Below are positions 12,453 through 21,107 of a DNA stretch of 21,127 nt, piece by piece (the first letter of the stretch is position 1; each line of letters begins with the position of its first letter). The stretch spans positions 1 to 21,127 of the forward strand of contig CAMNQN010000028.1 in the NCBI GenBank assembly GCA_946549155.1, in the 5' to 3' direction. The DNA comes from an uncultured Lachnospiraceae bacterium (lineage in GTDB: Bacteria > Bacillota > Clostridia > Lachnospirales > Lachnospiraceae). The notes beneath the pieces were generated by a model, which was not told the DNA's origin, ran no database searches, and was given only the letters and a program-made list of their open reading frames with translations. A program made the translations under genes and the position numbers.

Positions 12453-13817
12453 ATGGACGTCATAAGAGAAAAATGGGAAGAAATCCTCTACACCGTCAAA
12501 GTAGAACATGAGCTTTCTGATATTTCCTTTAAGACCTGGCTCCGCCCGCTGCAAGTTCACAGTATCAGTGACCATGTAGTCACGATTCTGGTTCCCTCTG
12601 AGCAGATGGGCGTAGAATATATAAATAAGAAGTATATGTTTCCGATTAAGGTGGCGATTGCCGAGATTACGGGCATCGAATACGACATCGAATTTATTCT
12701 TCCGGAACAGGCAAAAAAAAGAGAACAGACTGACAGAATTTCTTCTAATTTAAAAAACACAAAGCTGAATATCAATTTAGAAAAAGCGAACTTAAATCCA
12801 AAATATACGTTCTATACGTTTGTGGTGGGTAATAATAATAAATTCGCACACGCAGCAGCCCTGGCCGTGGCAGAATCACCGGGAAAAATGTACAACCCTC
12901 TTTTTATTTACGGGGGAGCCGGATTGGGGAAAACCCATCTGATGCATTCCATCGCACATTTTATCCTGGCAGAAAATCCGGACAAGAAGGTAATCTACGT
13001 TACCAGTGAAGCCTTTACCAACGAACTGATTGAAGCCATTCGAAACGGCAATAATACGGTTATCTCCTCCTTCCGGGAAAAATACCGCAGTGTGGATGTA
13101 CTGCTGATCGACGATATCCAGTTTATTATAGGAAAGGAATCTACCCAGGAGGAGTTCTTCCACACCTTTAATGAACTGCACGGAAACAAAAAACAGATTA
13201 TCATCTCCAGTGATAAGCCTCCCAAGGAAATCAAGACGCTGGAGGCAAGACTGCGCTCCCGCTTTGAGTGGGGCATCCTGGCTGATATCTCCTCACCCGA
13301 TTACGAAACCAGAATGGCAATTCTGCATAAGAAGGAGGAGACCGACGGCTACAATATTAATAATGAAGTCATCGAATACATTGCCACCAATATTAAGTCC
13401 AATATCAGAGAACTGGAAGGCGCCCTGAACAAGCTGGTAGCCTTAAGCCATCTGGAAAACAAGGAAATCACGGTGGCCCTGGCGGAGGAAGCCCTGAAAG
13501 ATATTATCTCCCCCGACCAGAAGCGCGAAATTACTCCTCAGCTCATCATTGATACCGTTGCGGAGCACTTTAACGTTGCCCCCAGCGACATTTGCAGCAA
13601 CAAACGAAACAGCGAAATCGTTCTGCCCCGGCAAATCGTGATGTACCTGTGCCGGAACATGATCGACATTCCGTTAAAATCCATCGGTACCTACATCGGA
13701 AAACGGGATCACTCCACGATCATTCACGGAATTAACAAAATAGAGACCGAATTAAAGGATTCTGAAACGATGCGTAACACTGTGGATATCATTAAGAAAA
13801 AAATCAACCCAAATTAA
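12453..13817 (+). CDS. dnaA: Chromosomal replication initiator protein DnaA
   Basis: DnaA is the AAA+ initiator that binds DnaA boxes and melts the origin. The 454-residue protein is complete. Domain I (about 1-80) begins with REKWEEILYTVKVEHELSDI and includes the F-x-T-W segment. A short linker (about 85-110) follows. The AAA+ domain holds Walker A GGAGLGKT (154-161, Lys160), Walker B with Asp220-Asp221 (LLIDDIQF), and an arginine-finger region EARLRSRFEWG. Domain IV has the DnaA-box-reading signature DHSTIIHGI (419-427). AAGGAG lies 8 bases before the ATG. DnaA-box clusters flank the gene on both sides. Confidence 0.99.
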   Translation: MDVIREKWEEILYTVKVEHELSDISFKTWLRPLQVHSISDHVVTILVPSEQMGVEYINKKYMFPIKVAIAEITGIEYDIEFILPEQAKKREQTDRISSNLKNTKLNINLEKANLNPKYTFYTFVVGNNNKFAHAAALAVAESPGKMYNPLFIYGGAGLGKTHLMHSIAHFILAENPDKKVIYVTSEAFTNELIEAIRNGNNTVISSFREKYRSVDVLLIDDIQFIIGKESTQEEFFHTFNELHGNKKQIIISSDKPPKEIKTLEARLRSRFEWGILADISSPDYETRMAILHKKEETDGYNINNEVIEYIATNIKSNIRELEGALNKLVALSHLENKEITVALAEEALKDIISPDQKREITPQLIIDTVAEHFNVAPSDICSNKRNSEIVLPRQIVMYLCRNMIDIPLKSIGTYIGKRDHSTIIHGINKIETELKDSETMRNTVDIIKKKINPN

Positions 13818-14118
13818 AAGTTATCCACAGGTTTTTCCACTTTTCCACAATGAATCTGGTGAGCAGGCTGTGGAGCGTTGTGTATAACTTTTTCTTATTT
13901 TTGTTCCGAATCCGCTGCCCGGCCCATGAGAATGTGTATAACCTCAGATTTATCCTTAGGAAAAAGGAGGGCTTCCACAATGCCATCAAGCTCCGTTTTT
14001 CCCCCAATTATCAGGATTCTGAAGGTTTTGCACATATTCACAGCCCCTAAGGCGGCTACTACGGATTTTTATCTTTATTTGATTCATGGCATTTCGCCGA
14101 GGAAAGGAAGTTTTACTT
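13818..14118. other. oriC: oriC, downstream half (dnaA-dnaN intergenic)
   Basis: This 301-base gap has one perfect DnaA box, TTATCCACA at 13821-13829 (+), only 3 bases after the dnaA stop. Two TTATACACA boxes lie on the minus strand at 13879-13887 and 13933-13941. A one-mismatch TTTTCCACA occurs at 13841-13849. The T-rich stretch 13884-13905 just after the second box is the best candidate for the unwinding element, by analogy with Bacillus, where melting occurs on this side of dnaA. No clear dnaN promoter was found. A 52-codon reading frame (13980-14138) with a good ribosome-binding site overlaps the dnaN start and is probably not a gene. Confidence 0.85.
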
Positions 14119-15222
14119 ATGAAAATCATCTGTTCTAAATCTGATCTGCTAAAATGTGTGAACATTGTCATGAAGGCGGTTCCCTCTAAAACTACCATGA
14201 CGATTCTGGAATGTATTCTGATTGATGCTTCCGCAGGACAGATTAAATTTACAGCCAATGACATGGAACTGGGAATCGAAACCATTGTCAATGGAAAAAT
14301 TGAAGCGAAAGGAATCGTAGCTCTGGAGGCCAAGCTTTTCTCCGAAATTATAAGAAAGCTTCCGGACAGCATGGTGACAATAGAATCTGATGAAAAAATG
14401 AATACCACAATTACCTGTGAAAAGGCCAAATTCAATATTATGGGAAAAGAAGGCGACGATTTCTCCATGCTTCCCATGATTGAAAAAAATGATCCCGTCT
14501 GCCTTTCCCAGTTTACGTTAAAAGAAGTGATTCGCCAGACTATTTTTTCTATTGCAGTTAATGATACAAACAAAATGATGACAGGCGAATTGTTTGAGAT
14601 ACGGGAAAATGAGCTGAAGGTGGTGTCCCTGGACGGCCATCGAATCGCGATTCGTAAAATTGAACTGAAAGACAGCTATGATTCCCAAAAGGTAGTGGTT
14701 CCCGGCAAAACCCTGACGGAGATTTCAAAGATTCTTTCCGGCGAGACCGAGGATATCGTAAAGATTTATTTTACGCAGAATCACATTATGTTTGAGTTTG
14801 ATCAGACCATCGTAGTATCCCGGCTTATTGAGGGCACCTATTTTCGCGTTGACCAGATGCTCTCCAGTGATTATGAGACGAAGATTTCTATTAACCGGAG
14901 AGAGATGCTGGACTGTATTGACCGTGCCACCCTGCTGGTGAAGGAAGGGGATAAGAAGCCCATTATCATCAATATCAGCGATGAGATGATGGAGCTTAAG
15001 ATCAATTCCCAGATTGGTTCTATGAATGAGAGCATCGACATTGAAAAAGAGGGAAAAGATATCATGATCGGATTCAATCCGAAATTCTTAATTGATGCCC
15101 TTCGCGTGATAGATGATGAGATGATTGATATTTATTATGTAAATTCCAAAGCTCCCTGCTTTATACGGGATGAAAAACAGTCTTATATTTATCTGATTCT
15201 GCCTGTGAACTTTGTGGCGTGA
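14119..15222 (+). CDS. dnaN: DNA polymerase III sliding clamp (beta subunit)
   Basis: DnaN forms the ring-shaped dimer that tethers DNA polymerase III and many repair factors. From the ATG at 14119 it has 367 residues and starts MKIICSKSDLLKCVNIVMKAV, as the family does. AAAGGA lies about 12 bases upstream. The longer frame from 14086 adds an unconserved leader without a better site. Three repeated clamp domains of about 120 residues fit the length. Recognisable segments are ILIDASAGQIKFTANDMELGIET, DGHRIAIRK and the C-terminal YIYLILPV, which lines the hydrophobic client-peptide pocket. yaaA follows after 15 bases, so dnaN probably heads a dnaN-yaaA-recF-gyrB-gyrA transcript. Confidence 0.98.
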   Translation: MKIICSKSDLLKCVNIVMKAVPSKTTMTILECILIDASAGQIKFTANDMELGIETIVNGKIEAKGIVALEAKLFSEIIRKLPDSMVTIESDEKMNTTITCEKAKFNIMGKEGDDFSMLPMIEKNDPVCLSQFTLKEVIRQTIFSIAVNDTNKMMTGELFEIRENELKVVSLDGHRIAIRKIELKDSYDSQKVVVPGKTLTEISKILSGETEDIVKIYFTQNHIMFEFDQTIVVSRLIEGTYFRVDQMLSSDYETKISINRREMLDCIDRATLLVKEGDKKPIIINISDEMMELKINSQIGSMNESIDIEKEGKDIMIGFNPKFLIDALRVIDDEMIDIYYVNSKAPCFIRDEKQSYIYLILPVNFVA

Positions 15223-15237
15223 GAGTAAGGAGGAGCT

Positions 15238-15447
15238 ATGGAAACAATTAAATTAAGAGATGAGTATATTAAGCTGGGACAGGCCCTGAAGGCGGCGGGG
15301 CTGTGCGAATCCGGCGTGGATGCCAAGTTTGCGGTGCAGGATGGTCTGGTGCAGGTGAACGGGGGTGTCGAGTTGCAGAGAGGAAAAAAGCTGTACGACG
15401 GCGATGAGGTTTCCTTTGAAGGGGAAACGATTAAAATCATAAAATGA
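15238..15447 (+). CDS. yaaA: S4-domain RNA-binding protein YaaA
   Basis: This 69-residue protein is a single S4 RNA-binding domain: YIKLGQALKAAGLCESGVDAK followed by VQDGLVQVNGGVELQRGKKLYDGDEVSF. In Bacillus the equivalent gene lies in the same place between dnaN and recF and is linked to ribosome assembly. A strong AAGGAGGA site lies 5 bases before the ATG. It ends 6 bases before recF. The same domain occurs in ribosomal S4 and pseudouridine synthases, but no catalytic domain is attached here. Confidence 0.95.
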   Translation: METIKLRDEYIKLGQALKAAGLCESGVDAKFAVQDGLVQVNGGVELQRGKKLYDGDEVSFEGETIKIIK

Positions 15448-15453
15448 CGGAGC

Positions 15454-16536
15454 ATGAAGATAGAATCTATTAAGCTGGAGAATTTCCGAAATTACAAAGA
15501 ATTACAACTGTCCTTTAGCGGCAGCACGAATCTTTTTTATGGAAATAACGCTCAGGGAAAGACGAATATTCTGGAATCTGTCTATCTTTGCGGGACCACG
15601 AAGTCCCATAGAGGAAGTAAGGACAGGGAAATGATCCGATTCGGACAGGAAGAATCCCATATTAGAATGAATCTCTCAAAGAATCAGGTGTCATATCGCA
15701 TTGATATGCATTTGAAAAAAAATAAAGCAAAGGGTATCGCCATCAACGGAATCCCGATTCATAAGGCCAGTGAACTGCTGGGCCTTGGAAATTTTGTCTT
15801 TTTTTCCCCGGAGGATTTAAATATTATCAAAAACGGGCCCTCTGAGCGGAGACGTTTTCTGGATATGGAGCTTTGTCAGCTCGATAATGTGTACCTATAT
15901 AACTTAATGAATTACAATAAGGTTCTGATGCAGAGGAACAAGCTTTTGAAGGATATTTCCTTTTATCCGGAGCAGGAGGATATGTTGGACATCTGGGATA
16001 TGCAGATGGTGCAGTATGGCAGTCAGGTGATTCGGGCCAGAGAGCAGTTTGTCCGGCAGCTCAATGAGATTATTTATGAAATTCACAGGAAGCTCTCCGG
16101 AGGGAGAGAAGAGCTGTTTGTGACCTATGAGAGGAATGTTTCACAGGAGGCATTTGAGGATTCTGTCCGTAGAAGCCGGGAGAAGGACAGGAAGCTGAAG
16201 ATGTCCCACACCGGGCCCCATCGGGACGATTTAAGCTTTCTGATCGGGGATGTGGACATCAGGAGATTTGGTTCTCAGGGCCAGCAGAGAACCACGGCCC
16301 TTTCCCTGAAGCTGGCTGAGATTCAGCTGGTAAAGGAAAAAAGCCGGGATTTGCCGGTACTTCTTCTGGATGACGTGTTATCTGAGCTGGACGGGGACCG
16401 GCAGCGCTATCTGCTGGATAGTATCACCGGCGTCCAGACATTGATTACCTGTACCGGGATAGATGATTTTGTGGAAAATAATTTTCAGATCAACCGTCTT
16501 TTTTATGTGGAGGACGGAAGGGTTTCGGAAAAGTAA
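15454..16536 (+). CDS. recF: DNA replication and repair protein RecF
   Basis: RecF is an SMC-like ATPase that, with RecO and RecR, loads RecA at single-strand gaps. The 360-residue protein is complete. It starts MKIESIKLENFRNYKEL, the family's hallmark, then Walker A GNNAQGKT (30-37). The ABC-type signature FGSQGQQRT is at 272-280, and Walker B LLLDDVLSELD contains Asp306-Asp307. The ribosome-binding site is modest (CGGAGC close to the ATG), consistent with coupling to yaaA 6 bases upstream. gyrB follows after 11 bases. Confidence 0.98.
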   Translation: MKIESIKLENFRNYKELQLSFSGSTNLFYGNNAQGKTNILESVYLCGTTKSHRGSKDREMIRFGQEESHIRMNLSKNQVSYRIDMHLKKNKAKGIAINGIPIHKASELLGLGNFVFFSPEDLNIIKNGPSERRRFLDMELCQLDNVYLYNLMNYNKVLMQRNKLLKDISFYPEQEDMLDIWDMQMVQYGSQVIRAREQFVRQLNEIIYEIHRKLSGGREELFVTYERNVSQEAFEDSVRRSREKDRKLKMSHTGPHRDDLSFLIGDVDIRRFGSQGQQRTTALSLKLAEIQLVKEKSRDLPVLLLDDVLSELDGDRQRYLLDSITGVQTLITCTGIDDFVENNFQINRLFYVEDGRVSEK

Positions 16537-16547
16537 GGAGGATTAGA

Positions 16548-18461
16548 ATGAGTGCAGAATATGGTGCAGATCAAATCCAGATTTTGGAAGGGTTAGAAGC
16601 AGTTAGAAAGAGGCCTGGTATGTATATAGGCAGCACATCTACCAGGGGACTTCATCATCTTGTGTATGAGATCGTGGATAATTCTGTGGATGAAGCTCTG
16701 GCGGGATACTGCAGTGAAATTTCTGTGACAATTCATAAAGACAATTCCATTACGGTGGTGGACAATGGCCGTGGTATTCCGGTGGGGATTAATGCCAAGG
16801 CGGGCATTCCGGCCGTGGAGGTGGTGTTTACCATTCTTCATGCCGGAGGCAAATTTGGCGGCGGGGGCTATAAGGTATCCGGCGGCCTTCACGGTGTGGG
16901 CGCTTCCGTGGTGAATGCGCTGTCCGAATGGCTGGAAGTGGAAATTTTTATGCAGGGCAAAATTTATAAGCAGAGATATGAGAGGGGACATGTGTGCTAT
17001 AAGCTGGAGGTGGCGGGCACCTGTGATCCTGCCCTTACGGGTACGAAGGTCACCTTTCTTCCGGATAAAGAGATTTTTGAGGAGACGGTGTTTGATTTTG
17101 ATACCTTAAAGCACCGGCTGCGGGAGATGGCATTCCTGACGAAGGGAATCCGAATCCGGCTTATCGATGAGCGGCCGGAGGAGACCAAGGAAAAGGTATT
17201 TCACTATGAGGGCGGCATTAAGGAATTTGTGGCCTATCTGAACAAGGGCAAAACCCCGCTGTATCCGGAAATCATCTACTGTGAGGGGGAGAAGGACGGC
17301 GTGGCCGTGGAGGTGGCCATGCAGCACAATGATTCCTACACGGAAGGCTCCTACAGCTTTGTCAATAATATTACCACACCGGAGGGGGGCACCCATCTGA
17401 CCGGTTTTAAGAATGCGCTGACCAAGACCTTTAATGATTATGCCAGGGCCAACAAGCTGATTAAGGACAGCGAGAGCCTCTCCGGCGATGATATCCGGGA
17501 GGGACTTACGGCCATCATCAGCATTAAAATCGAGGAGCCCCAGTTTGAAGGCCAGACCAAGCAGAAGCTGGGAAACAGCGAGGCCAGAGGGGCGGTGGAT
17601 AAGGTGGTGTCCGACCAGTTGGAGATCTACTTAGAGCAGCATCCCCAGGTGGCGAAGATTATCCTGGAGAAATCCATCATGGCCCAGCGGGCCAGGGAGG
17701 CGGCCAGAAAGGCCAGGGAGCTGACCAGAAGAAAGTCGGCTCTGGATGGATTGGCCCTGCCTGGAAAGCTGGCGGATTGTACGGATAAGGATCCATCCAA
17801 ATGTGAAATCTACATCGTAGAGGGAGATTCCGCCGGAGGCTCTGCGAAAACAGCCAGAAGCCGGGCCACCCAGGCGATTTTGCCTCTGCGGGGAAAAATC
17901 TTAAATGTGGAGAAGGCCAGGCTGGACCGCATCTATGGAAACGCGGAGATTAAGGCGATGATCACGGCCTTCGGCACCGGTATTCATGAGGATTTTGATA
18001 TTACGAAGCTTCGTTATCACAAGATTATTATTATGACGGATGCGGATGTGGACGGCGCGCATATTGCCACGCTGCTGCTTACCTTCCTGTACCGGTTTAT
18101 GCCGGAGCTGATTAAGCAGGGGTATGTGTATCTGGCCACACCTCCGCTGTACAAATTGGAAAAGAATAAAAAAGTGTGGTACGCCTACAGTGACGAGGAG
18201 CTGGCCGACATTTTAAATGAGGTGGGCCGCGACCAAAATAATAAGATTCAGCGGTACAAGGGTCTGGGAGAGATGGACGCGGAGCAGCTTTGGGAGACTA
18301 CCATGGATCCGGAAAAGCGTATTTTAAAGAGGGTGACCATGGATGAGGCACAGTCCTCGGAGATCGATGTGACCTTTACTACGCTGATGGGAGATCAGGT
18401 AGAGCCGCGCCGGGAATTTATTGAAGAGAATGCGGAACGAGTGAGAAATCTGGACATTTAA
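16548..18461 (+). CDS. gyrB: DNA gyrase subunit B
   Basis: GyrB supplies the ATPase that powers negative supercoiling. The 637-residue protein contains the GHKL ATPase domain, with VDNSVDEALAGY, DNGRGIPV and the lid GGKFGGGGYKVSGGLHGVG. The TOPRIM domain has EGDSAGGSAK (Glu425, Asp427) and DADVDGAHI (Asp498, Asp500, Asp502), which coordinate Mg2+. The C-terminal YKGLGEMDAEQLWETTMDP is typical, and the length excludes the proteobacterial insert. The position equivalent to E. coli Lys447 is Arg, as is common in Gram-positive GyrB. AGGAGGA lies 7 bases before the ATG. It precedes gyrA by 13 bases. Confidence 0.99.
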   Translation: MSAEYGADQIQILEGLEAVRKRPGMYIGSTSTRGLHHLVYEIVDNSVDEALAGYCSEISVTIHKDNSITVVDNGRGIPVGINAKAGIPAVEVVFTILHAGGKFGGGGYKVSGGLHGVGASVVNALSEWLEVEIFMQGKIYKQRYERGHVCYKLEVAGTCDPALTGTKVTFLPDKEIFEETVFDFDTLKHRLREMAFLTKGIRIRLIDERPEETKEKVFHYEGGIKEFVAYLNKGKTPLYPEIIYCEGEKDGVAVEVAMQHNDSYTEGSYSFVNNITTPEGGTHLTGFKNALTKTFNDYARANKLIKDSESLSGDDIREGLTAIISIKIEEPQFEGQTKQKLGNSEARGAVDKVVSDQLEIYLEQHPQVAKIILEKSIMAQRAREAARKARELTRRKSALDGLALPGKLADCTDKDPSKCEIYIVEGDSAGGSAKTARSRATQAILPLRGKILNVEKARLDRIYGNAEIKAMITAFGTGIHEDFDITKLRYHKIIIMTDADVDGAHIATLLLTFLYRFMPELIKQGYVYLATPPLYKLEKNKKVWYAYSDEELADILNEVGRDQNNKIQRYKGLGEMDAEQLWETTMDPEKRILKRVTMDEAQSSEIDVTFTTLMGDQVEPRREFIEENAERVRNLDI

Positions 18462-18474
18462 GGGGGGAGATTCA

Positions 18475-20982
18475 TTGCAGGACAATATTTTTGATCAGAT
18501 ACATGAAGTGGATTTGAAGAAAACCATGGAGGAATCCTACATCGATTACGCCATGAGCGTTATCGCTTCCCGGGCGCTGCCGGATGTGAGAGACGGATTG
18601 AAGCCGGTTCAGAGGCGGGTGCTCTATTCCATGATTGAACTGAATAATGGACCCGACAAGCCCCACAGAAAATGTGCCCGTATTGTCGGCGATACCATGG
18701 GTAAATATCATCCCCACGGAGACAGCTCCATCTATGGAGCCCTGGTAAATATGGCGCAGGAATGGTCTACCAGATATCCGCTGGTGGACGGTCACGGAAA
18801 CTTTGGTTCCGTGGATGGGGACGGAGCGGCGGCTATGCGTTATACGGAGGCCAGGCTCAGCAGGATTTCCATGGAGATGCTGGCGGATATTACTAAGGAT
18901 ACCGTGGATTTTGTTCCCAACTTTGATGAGACAGAGAAGGAGCCCACTGTGCTTCCCTCCAGATATCCGAATCTTCTGGTAAACGGTACCACCGGTATCG
19001 CGGTGGGCATGGCCACCAACATTCCGCCCCACAATTTAAAAGAGGTCATCCGGGCGGTGGTGAAGATCATCGATAACCGGGTGGAGGAGCAGAGGGATAC
19101 CTCCATCGAGGAAGTGATGGAGATTATTAAGGGACCGGATTTCCCCACAGGCGCCATGATTCTGGGTACCCGGGGCATTGAGGAGGCCTACCGCACTGGG
19201 CGGGGAAAAATCAGAGTGCGGGCCGTGACAGATATTGAGACGCAGCCCAATGGTAAGAGCAAAATTGTGGTGACGGAGCTTCCCTACCTGGTAAATAAGG
19301 CCCGGCTCATCGAGAAGATGGCGGAGCTGGTGCGGGATAAGAAGATTGACGGTATCACAGGAATCACGGATGAATCCAGCCGGGAGGGAATGCGCATCAG
19401 CATTGACCTGCGGCGGGATGCCAATGCCAATGTGATTTTGAACCGGTTATTTAAGCATACACAGCTTCAGGATACCTACGGTGTAAATATGCTGGCGCTG
19501 ATAAACAACCGGCCTAAGGTGATGAATCTTCTGGAGATGCTGCAGCATTACCTGAAGCATCAGGAGGAGGTGGTTACCAGAAGGACGAAGTATGATTTAA
19601 ATAAGGCGGAGGAGCGGGCCCATATTTTAGAGGGCTTGCTGATTGCGCTGGACAATATCGATGAAGTAATCCGGATTATCAGGGGCTCCCGTACCACGCA
19701 GCTGGCGAAGGAGGGACTGATGGAGCGTTTCGGCCTTTCCGATGCCCAGGCCCAGGCCATTGTGGATATGCGTCTGCGGGCGCTGACCGGTTTGGAGCGG
19801 GAGAAGCTGGAGACGGAATATGCGGAGCTGATGAAGCGCATTAGTGAGCTGAAGGCCATTCTGGCGGATGAAAATCTTCTGCTGGGGGTGATTAAGAAGG
19901 AGATTCTGATCATCAGCGACAAGTACGGCGACGAGCGCAAGACCACCATCGGCTTTGATGTGTACGATTTCTCCACGGAGGACCTTATCCCCCAGGAGAA
20001 TGTGGTGATTACCATGACGAAGCTGGGCTATATCAAGCGCATGACCGAGGATAATTTTAAGAGCCAGAATCGGGGAGGAAAGGGAATCAAGGGCATCCAG
20101 ACGCTGGAGGATGATTATATTGAAGAGCTTTTGATGACTACAACCCACCATTATCTGATGTTCTTTACCAATAAAGGGCGGGTGTACCGTCTGAAGGCCT
20201 ATGAGATTCCGGAGGCCAGCCGCACAGCCAGGGGGACAGCCATCGTAAACCTGCTTCAGCTGATGCCGGATGAGAAGATCACGGCGCTGATTCCGATGCG
20301 AAAATTTGAGGAGGGCCACTATCTGTTTATGGCCACCCGAAAGGGTATTGTGAAGAAAACTCCCATGATGGAGTATGCAAATGTACGGAAGATTGGTCTG
20401 GCGGCCATCAGCCTCAGGGAGGATGACGAGCTGATCGAGGTGAAGATGACGGACAACGATAAGGATATCTTCCTGGTAACCAAGTATGGCCAGTGCATCC
20501 GATTCCATGAGACGGATGTAAGAAAGACGGGCCGGGTATCCATGGGCGTTATCGGTATCAATCTGTCCGACGGAGATGAAGTGGTGGGAATGCAGATGAA
20601 CAGCCAGGGTGAGTATCTGCTGGTGGCCTCCGAGAAGGGCATGGGCAAGATGACCCCAATCAGCGAATTTTCCCCTCAGAACCGGGGAGGCAAAGGCGTC
20701 AAGTGCTACAAGATCATGGAGAAAACCGGAAACGTGGTGGGCGCGAAAGCCCTGAATCCGGAAAATGAAATCATGATGATAAACACCAACGGCATCATCA
20801 TCCGTATGAACTGTGACGATATCTCCATCCAGGGCCGGGTAACCTCCGGCGTGAAGCTGATGAACCTGCAGGAGGGCGAGGCCGTGGCCGGTATTGCCAG
20901 AGTGCGGGAGAGCAAAGAAAAGACGGAAGAAGCCGGTATAGAGGATAATCCGGAAATCGGAGAAGAGGATATTCGAGTTTAG
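18475..20982 (+). CDS. gyrA: DNA gyrase subunit A
   Basis: GyrA cuts and rejoins the gate DNA segment. The 835-residue protein starts at a TTG (18475-18477) with GGGGGGAGA about 5 bases upstream; the N-terminus DQIHEVDLKKTMEESYIDYAMSVI is canonical. The catalytic tyrosine is Tyr123 in AAMRYTEARLS. The quinolone-determining region reads HPHGDSSIYGALVNMAQ: the position equal to E. coli Ser83 is Ser84, and that equal to Asp87 is Gly88. The C-terminal DNA-wrapping domain starts with the GyrA box QNRGGKGIKG (531-540), and a related QNRGGKGVK lies at 735-743. It ends in an acidic tail. ParC is the main alternative, but the GyrA box and gyrB neighbour favour GyrA. Confidence 0.98.
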   Translation: MQDNIFDQIHEVDLKKTMEESYIDYAMSVIASRALPDVRDGLKPVQRRVLYSMIELNNGPDKPHRKCARIVGDTMGKYHPHGDSSIYGALVNMAQEWSTRYPLVDGHGNFGSVDGDGAAAMRYTEARLSRISMEMLADITKDTVDFVPNFDETEKEPTVLPSRYPNLLVNGTTGIAVGMATNIPPHNLKEVIRAVVKIIDNRVEEQRDTSIEEVMEIIKGPDFPTGAMILGTRGIEEAYRTGRGKIRVRAVTDIETQPNGKSKIVVTELPYLVNKARLIEKMAELVRDKKIDGITGITDESSREGMRISIDLRRDANANVILNRLFKHTQLQDTYGVNMLALINNRPKVMNLLEMLQHYLKHQEEVVTRRTKYDLNKAEERAHILEGLLIALDNIDEVIRIIRGSRTTQLAKEGLMERFGLSDAQAQAIVDMRLRALTGLEREKLETEYAELMKRISELKAILADENLLLGVIKKEILIISDKYGDERKTTIGFDVYDFSTEDLIPQENVVITMTKLGYIKRMTEDNFKSQNRGGKGIKGIQTLEDDYIEELLMTTTHHYLMFFTNKGRVYRLKAYEIPEASRTARGTAIVNLLQLMPDEKITALIPMRKFEEGHYLFMATRKGIVKKTPMMEYANVRKIGLAAISLREDDELIEVKMTDNDKDIFLVTKYGQCIRFHETDVRKTGRVSMGVIGINLSDGDEVVGMQMNSQGEYLLVASEKGMGKMTPISEFSPQNRGGKGVKCYKIMEKTGNVVGAKALNPENEIMMINTNGIIIRMNCDDISIQGRVTSGVKLMNLQEGEAVAGIARVRESKEKTEEAGIEDNPEIGEEDIRV

Positions 20983-21001
20983 TTAAGTTAGAGGACGCAG
21001 G

Positions 21002-21064
21002 ATGAGTCGGGGCCTCATGGCCACATACATCTGGAAAACAGCTCCGGATACCAAGAAAAACTAA
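21002..21064 (+). CDS. Possible 20-residue small ORF after gyrA
   Basis: An ATG at 21002 opens 20 codons (MSRGLMATYIWKTAPDTKKN) ending in TAA at 21062-21064. GAGG lies 7 bases upstream, giving an acceptable ribosome-binding site 20 bases after the gyrA stop. I do not recognise the peptide. It may be a leader peptide, a real small protein or chance; nothing beyond spacing supports it. Confidence 0.25.
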   Translation: MSRGLMATYIWKTAPDTKKN

Positions 21065-21107
21065 GATGGAGGCAGGCCCAAATTTCGGGCACCGAGGCAG
21101 TTCGCCG

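Noticed and set aside
19627..20508. 293-codon leftward reading frame inside gyrA
   Set aside because: It is antisense to an intact, conserved gyrA and arises from that gene's codon bias; it has no recognisable domain or SD.
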